Shown here: in pieces, positions 16,725-20,759 of the stretch
Layout: each line of letters opens with the position of its first letter
Numbering within the stretch: position 1 is the first letter of the stretch
Assembly: GCA_963814985.1 (NCBI GenBank)
Contig: CAWFFV010000104.1
Coordinates: 1-20,759, forward strand
DNA from: CAWFFV01 sp963814985
GTDB lineage: Bacteria > Chloroflexota > Ktedonobacteria > Ktedonobacterales > Ktedonobacteraceae
DNA length: 20,759 nt
Direction: 5' to 3'
Translations under genes and position numbers: made by a program
Notes under the pieces: model-generated
Database searches by the model: none
What the model was told of the DNA's origin: nothing
The model's input: only the letters and a program-made list of their open reading frames with translations

Positions 16725-19022
16725 ATGCAAAGCCAGGATATATCTGATATGGATATAGCCATTATTGGAATGAGCGGCCGCTTCCCCGGAGCCAGGAATG
16801 TGAATGAATTTTGGGATAATTTGTGTAATGGAGCTGAAAGTTTTTCTGCGGTTACGGATGAAGAGATAATGCAGAATGCTCTTGGTTATGTTCCTGAAGA
16901 TACTCTCAAAGAGTGGTTGAATGACCCTAATTATGTCAAAGTGGCAGCAGGACTCGACAATATAGATCTATTTGATGCAGCATTTTTTGGCTATAACTCC
17001 ACTGAAGCCCAGGTTATGGATCCACAGCAGCGTATTTTCTTGCAAACAGCCTGGGAGGCGATGGAAGACGCCGGGTATTCTTCTGACACCTATAACGGTC
17101 TCGTCGGAGTGTATGCAGGAGCAGAAGTAAACTCATACCATCATGTTCATTCTAGCACAACCCCTACCGAACGAGATTTACTGGCTCTTCTTGGTAATGA
17201 GAGCGGATATCTAACTGCGCGTGTGTCTTACAAACTTAATCTCAGAGGACCTAGTGTGAATATTCAAAGTGCCTGTGCCACTTCCCTTGTTGCAATCCAC
17301 ATGGCCTGTCAGAGCTTAAGAAATGGTGAATGTGATATAGCACTGGCCGGGGGTGTTGTTGCTTATGCTACTCAGAAGGTGGGATATTTATATCAAGAGG
17401 GGGGAATGCTTTCTTCCGATGGTTGTTGCAGACCTTTTGATGCGCGTGCGCAGGGTACCATTCTTGCCAGCGGTGGGGTTGGTGTCGTTATTTTAAAGCC
17501 ACTGATTAATGCCCTCAATGATGGTGATAATGTCTACGCTATAATTAGAGGATCTGCTATTAATAACGATGGCATACTGAAAACTAGTTTTACGGCACCC
17601 AGTATCGAAGGTCAGAAGAAAGTGCTGTTGGAGGCCCTGACTGTTGCTGATGTTGAACCAGAGTCTGTGAGCTATATTGAGGCTCACGCAACAGGAACAT
17701 CAATGGGAGACTCCATCGAAGTCTCCGCTCTTACGCAAGCCTTTAGTCGCAGTACACACAAAAAGAATTTCTGCGCTATTGGGTCGTTTAAATCAAATAT
17801 AGGCTATCTTGGGGTTGCCTCTGGCGTTACCGGAGTAATCAAGACGGCATTAGCGCTTAAGCATAAGATGATACCGCCAAGCTTGCACTATGAGCAGCCT
17901 AATCCACATATCGATTTTGCCAATAGTCCATTTTACGTCAATACAAAATTGTCCGAATGGAAGACCGAGGCATTACCACGCCGGGCGGGAGTCAGCGCTT
18001 TTGGCATAGGTGGAACGAATGCTCATGCTATTCTGGAAGAAGCTCCTCCTATCATTGAAACATCAGTGACTACCAGACAATATAAACTCCTACCTCTTTC
18101 CGCGAAGACCATTTCAGCCCTTGATGTGATGACTTCAAACTTAATCGATCACCTAAGGCGCTATCCGGACCTCTCTTTGTCTGACGCTGCTTTTACTCTT
18201 CAGGTTGGGCGAAAGTCTTTTCCCTATAGACGGATGGTTGTTTGTCGCACTATCGAGGAGGCAATAAGCAAACTTGAGAAAGAAAAAAATATCACTCCTT
18301 TGGAGGCCAGAGATCACTCTATAGCCTTTATGTTCTCGGGTCAAGGTGCACATATTAATATGGGGAAGGAACTCTATCAAAGTGAGGTAACCTTCCGTGA
18401 ATGTGTAGATAAATGCGCAGAGCTTTTGCGTCCACTTTTGGGTTTTGATATACGTAGCATTCTTTATCCTTCAGCCGAGCAACAGGAGGCTGCTACTCGA
18501 CAACTAAATCAGACCCTTGTGACGCAATCGGCATTGTTTGTCATTGAATATGCTCTGGCAAGACAACATCCAGCAAAAAATACTGATCATCTTGTCTTAT
18601 CTTCTTTACGTCACCCGGATGATCACGAAACAGATGATGCTTTCTTGTTCAATGCCTGTGGACAGCTTTGGTGTGCTGGAGTTCCAATTGATTGGTCGGG
18701 TTTGTATTTAAATGAAAAAAGAAGACGAATTTCCTTGCCTACATATCCGTTTGAGTGTAAGCGTTATTGGCTATCTCCTCAGGGCCGGGACTACCAGAAT
18801 GCATCTCACGCTTTGTCGGGAAAAAAGTCGGATATCGCGGAATGGTTCTCTATTCCCTCCTGGAAGAGATCTTTATTCCCTACGATATACACTGGCGAAG
18901 ATCGGTTAGCACAAAAGCAGTGCTGGCTAGTTTTCGCAGATACTATGGATATAGGAAAGCGTCTGGTGCAGCGCTTAGAACAGGCAGGGAGACGTGGTAG
19001 TTACAGTAGTTGTGGGCGATAG
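16725..19022 (+). CDS. Type I PKS, first open piece: KS, core-deleted AT, start of KR region
   Basis: ATG 16725 has a strong SD (AAAGGAGG). The KS starts at DIAIIGMSGRFPG. Cys is present (QSACATSLVAIH, 17274-17276), as is the first His (EAHATGTSMGD, 17685-17687). The second catalytic His is Tyr (SNIGYLGVASG, codon TAT 17805-17807). The AT begins normally (FMFSGQGAHINMGKELY) to SALFVIEYALAR, then jumps in frame to QHPAKNTDH and the post-AT region LSSLRHPDDHE, GVPIDWSGLY and LPTYPFECKRYW. About 200 residues carrying GHSxGE and AFHS are absent. PSWKR marks the start of the KR structural half, and no DH lies between. The frame ends early at 19022. Removing one G from GGG 18987-18989 gives LEQAG-DVVTVVVGD and continues into the next piece. 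Confidence 0.9.
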   Translation: MQSQDISDMDIAIIGMSGRFPGARNVNEFWDNLCNGAESFSAVTDEEIMQNALGYVPEDTLKEWLNDPNYVKVAAGLDNIDLFDAAFFGYNSTEAQVMDPQQRIFLQTAWEAMEDAGYSSDTYNGLVGVYAGAEVNSYHHVHSSTTPTERDLLALLGNESGYLTARVSYKLNLRGPSVNIQSACATSLVAIHMACQSLRNGECDIALAGGVVAYATQKVGYLYQEGGMLSSDGCCRPFDARAQGTILASGGVGVVILKPLINALNDGDNVYAIIRGSAINNDGILKTSFTAPSIEGQKKVLLEALTVADVEPESVSYIEAHATGTSMGDSIEVSALTQAFSRSTHKKNFCAIGSFKSNIGYLGVASGVTGVIKTALALKHKMIPPSLHYEQPNPHIDFANSPFYVNTKLSEWKTEALPRRAGVSAFGIGGTNAHAILEEAPPIIETSVTTRQYKLLPLSAKTISALDVMTSNLIDHLRRYPDLSLSDAAFTLQVGRKSFPYRRMVVCRTIEEAISKLEKEKNITPLEARDHSIAFMFSGQGAHINMGKELYQSEVTFRECVDKCAELLRPLLGFDIRSILYPSAEQQEAATRQLNQTLVTQSALFVIEYALARQHPAKNTDHLVLSSLRHPDDHETDDAFLFNACGQLWCAGVPIDWSGLYLNEKRRRISLPTYPFECKRYWLSPQGRDYQNASHALSGKKSDIAEWFSIPSWKRSLFPTIYTGEDRLAQKQCWLVFADTMDIGKRLVQRLEQAGRRGSYSSCGR

Positions 19023-20274
19023 ATTCGACAAGGTCGGTGAACGAATTTATACGCTGAGTCCTCTGCAATGTGATCATTATGCAACCCTCTTGAAGGAACT
19101 CCAGGAGCTTGACATTCTTCCCTCTCTTATTGTTCATTGCTGGACTGTGATCTCAACTGAACAGAGTGAGCAACCACTTAGCAAGTTTTTTGAACGCTCT
19201 CAATCACTTGGTTTTTATAGTTTGCTTTTTCTTGCACAGGCCCTGGGCCAATACAACACGGCAGTTTCCTTTCAAATAGCTGTTGTGTCGAACAACTTAC
19301 AAGAGGTAGTTGGGGACGATTTACTACAGCCTGCCAGGGCTACCGTGTTCGGGCCATGTAAAATCATCCCATTGGAGTACTCAAATATCACGTGCCGTAA
19401 TATTGATATCAGTATTCCTGCTTCAGAAAAGGCGCAGGAACAAATAATGGATCATCTCTTGACGGAACTTAGAGCAACGACCCCGGATGCGTTTGTTGCG
19501 TATAGAGGTTTACATCGTTGGGTGCAAACCTTTGAACCTGCGAGGCTCAGTAAAATGCCAGACGAAGCTGTACCTCTCAGGAAACATGGTGTTTACCTGA
19601 TAACAGGAGGGTTTGGAGGTATAGGTTCCGTGCTGGCTGAATACTTAGCTCGTACTCTAAAAGCCAGATTGATACTAGTAGGGCGATCTGGTCTTCCGGT
19701 AAGAGAAGAGTGGGAGCATTGGTTGGCTGACCATGACGAAGAAGATACCGTAAGTCGCAAGATACGTCAGGTGCAATCGCTCGAAGAGCTGGGGGCTGAG
19801 GTCTGGGGTGTTGGTGTTGATGTAACTGATTTCCAACAGATGGAAACGATGATAGCCCGGCTCTATAAACATTTTGGGACACTCAATGGAGTAATCCATG
19901 CTGCTGGTATTTATGATAAGGGGAAGATTCGCTTCAAGATGCCTGATGTTGCGGCCCGTGTGCTTGCTCCTAAAGTAAAGGGAGTTTTGGTACTTGAAGC
20001 CTTGTTGAAACATACATGTCTGGATTTCTTCCTGCTTTGTTCCTCTATAGCCTCTGTTGTTGGGCAGGCTGGTCTGGTAGAATATTGTGCTGCTAATATG
20101 TTCTTGGACTCCTTTGCTTTCTACAACACTCGTCAGAATGCCGTTCGAACTATCGCTATCAATTGGGATGTTTGGCAAGGAGTTGGTATGGCGGAGGATG
20201 TACTCTCTGTATTCCGATTAGAGGAAGAGTCTGGCCGTCTGCGAGGCTACCTTAAAAGAAAATCCTCTAATTGA
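18994..20274 (+). CDS. Type I PKS, second open piece: ketoreductase
   Basis: The GTG at 18994 is not a real start; this is the continuation of the gene at 16725. The first 200 residues are the KR structural subdomain (PSLIVHCWTV; ARATVFGPCKIIPLEY). The catalytic half has the NADPH motif YLITGGFGGIGSVLAEYLA (about 19594-19650), HAAGIYDKG, the Lys region APKVKGVLVLEALL, Ser in LLCSSIASVVGQ, and Tyr in LVEYCAANMFLD (codon 20083-20085). The KR is therefore predicted active once the frame is mended, reducing a beta-ketone to a hydroxyl. The frame closes at 20274 with KRKSSN, but removing one A from AAAA 20254-20257 gives RGYLKENPLIEEQI and leads into the ACP. I do not predict stereochemistry. Confidence 0.9.
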   Translation: MVVTVVVGDRFDKVGERIYTLSPLQCDHYATLLKELQELDILPSLIVHCWTVISTEQSEQPLSKFFERSQSLGFYSLLFLAQALGQYNTAVSFQIAVVSNNLQEVVGDDLLQPARATVFGPCKIIPLEYSNITCRNIDISIPASEKAQEQIMDHLLTELRATTPDAFVAYRGLHRWVQTFEPARLSKMPDEAVPLRKHGVYLITGGFGGIGSVLAEYLARTLKARLILVGRSGLPVREEWEHWLADHDEEDTVSRKIRQVQSLEELGAEVWGVGVDVTDFQQMETMIARLYKHFGTLNGVIHAAGIYDKGKIRFKMPDVAARVLAPKVKGVLVLEALLKHTCLDFFLLCSSIASVVGQAGLVEYCAANMFLDSFAFYNTRQNAVRTIAINWDVWQGVGMAEDVLSVFRLEEESGRLRGYLKRKSSN

Positions 20275-20759
20275 AGAGCAAATATCAACCAGTAGGGACA
20301 ACGAACGGGTTACATCAAGCCAAAATACACTTGCTATGCTCAGAAACACCCTTGCCAGACGCGGAATACTCCCACAAGAGGGGGTAGAAGCTTTTCGGCG
20401 CGTTCTCGCGTCTACTGCAACATCTCAAGTCGTTGTATCGGGTATAGATATTCGGAAGATACAAGACCAGGTTACGGAGTTCTTACTGCTCGCTGAACAT
20501 AGTGAGACAGATATGCAGTTAAATTCTGTACGAGGTCGAGCGAATATACAGACCCCCTATGTAGCTCCTAGAAATGAAACGGAACGGCAACTTGCTAATA
20601 TTTGGGAGCAAATGCTAGGAATAAGTCAAGTGGGTGTTCATGACAACTATTTCGAACTGGGAGGAGAGTCTTTGATGATGCTCCAGATTATGAAGAGATT
20701 GCATAAAACCTTCATGGTAGTTATCCCAGTAGGGCTATTCATTAAGTCACCAACAGTGG
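20258..20759 (+). CDS. Type I PKS, third piece: ACP, cut by the window end
   Basis: This frame (codons from 20258) reads ENPLIEEQISTSRDNER, then RRGILPQEGVEAFRRVL, the usual post-KR linker. An acyl carrier domain follows (RNETERQLANIWEQMLG, then DNYFELGGESLMMLQIM) with the phosphopantetheine Ser at 20669-20671. No stop is reached before the window ends, so a further module or thioesterase may follow. It is joined to the KR piece across the frame break at 20254-20257 and belongs to the gene starting at 16725. Confidence 0.85.

Noticed and set aside
11849..20257. Programmed +1 frameshifting in the PKS/NRPS genes
   Set aside because: Too many sites, without a shared slippery sequence or stimulator, and the same break type occurs in unrelated genes; sequence error or decay is simpler.

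Overview
The window looks like a piece of a Ktedonobacteria-type (Chloroflexota) chromosome. The reasons are family knowledge, not a database search: an orphan multi-pass membrane histidine kinase with an FPSxEDAAYLSAYP-type segment, an XRE-transmembrane-peptidoglycan-binding regulator, an IS1341-type tnpB element, and a large PKS/NRPS locus at moderate GC. No rRNA, tRNA or CRISPR array was seen.

Layout. (1) 1-513: possible tail of an upstream gene, an imperfect stem-loop, then non-coding DNA. (2) 514-1678 (+): a Vgb/streptogramin-lyase-like beta-propeller with a frame break. (3) 1759-3760 (-): a membrane sensor histidine kinase with a frame break near its N-terminus. (4) 4189-5247 (+): an XRE regulator with one membrane helix and two peptidoglycan-binding domains, carrying a perfect 16-bp inverted repeat in its membrane-helix codons. 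It converges on (5) 5329-6327 (-): a secreted peptidoglycan-binding NlpC/P60 hydrolase interrupted by an in-frame TGA. (6) about 6831-8384: an IS200/IS605 (IS1341-type) element with an intact tnpB and a divergent ribbon-helix-helix gene, next to the orphan 3' end of a minus-strand gene. (7) 8841 to the right edge (+): a biosynthetic operon.

The operon runs: a small DUF4388/winged-helix-like protein; a discrete acyl carrier protein; a hybrid PKS-NRPS (KS - degenerate AT - carrier - Cy - A with inserted Ox - PCP); and a second PKS (KS - core-deleted AT - KR - ACP) that continues past the window. The A-domain pocket reads as cysteine-specific and the Cy and Ox domains are present, so the predicted unit is a thiazole made on an acyl chain and passed to a PKS module. 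The domain order resembles the start of epothilone-type lines. The unusual part is that both AT domains are dead by substitution and/or internal deletion, and the second KS has Tyr in place of its NIGH histidine.

A caution applies to the whole window. Six reading-frame breaks in four genes are all of the +1 type, and each can be mended by removing one base from a run of 3-4 identical bases. Together with one in-frame TGA this suggests either systematic sequence error or real gene decay. Where genes are split I give the open pieces or the joined span and say so. The AT substitutions and the KS His-to-Tyr change are not explained by frame errors.
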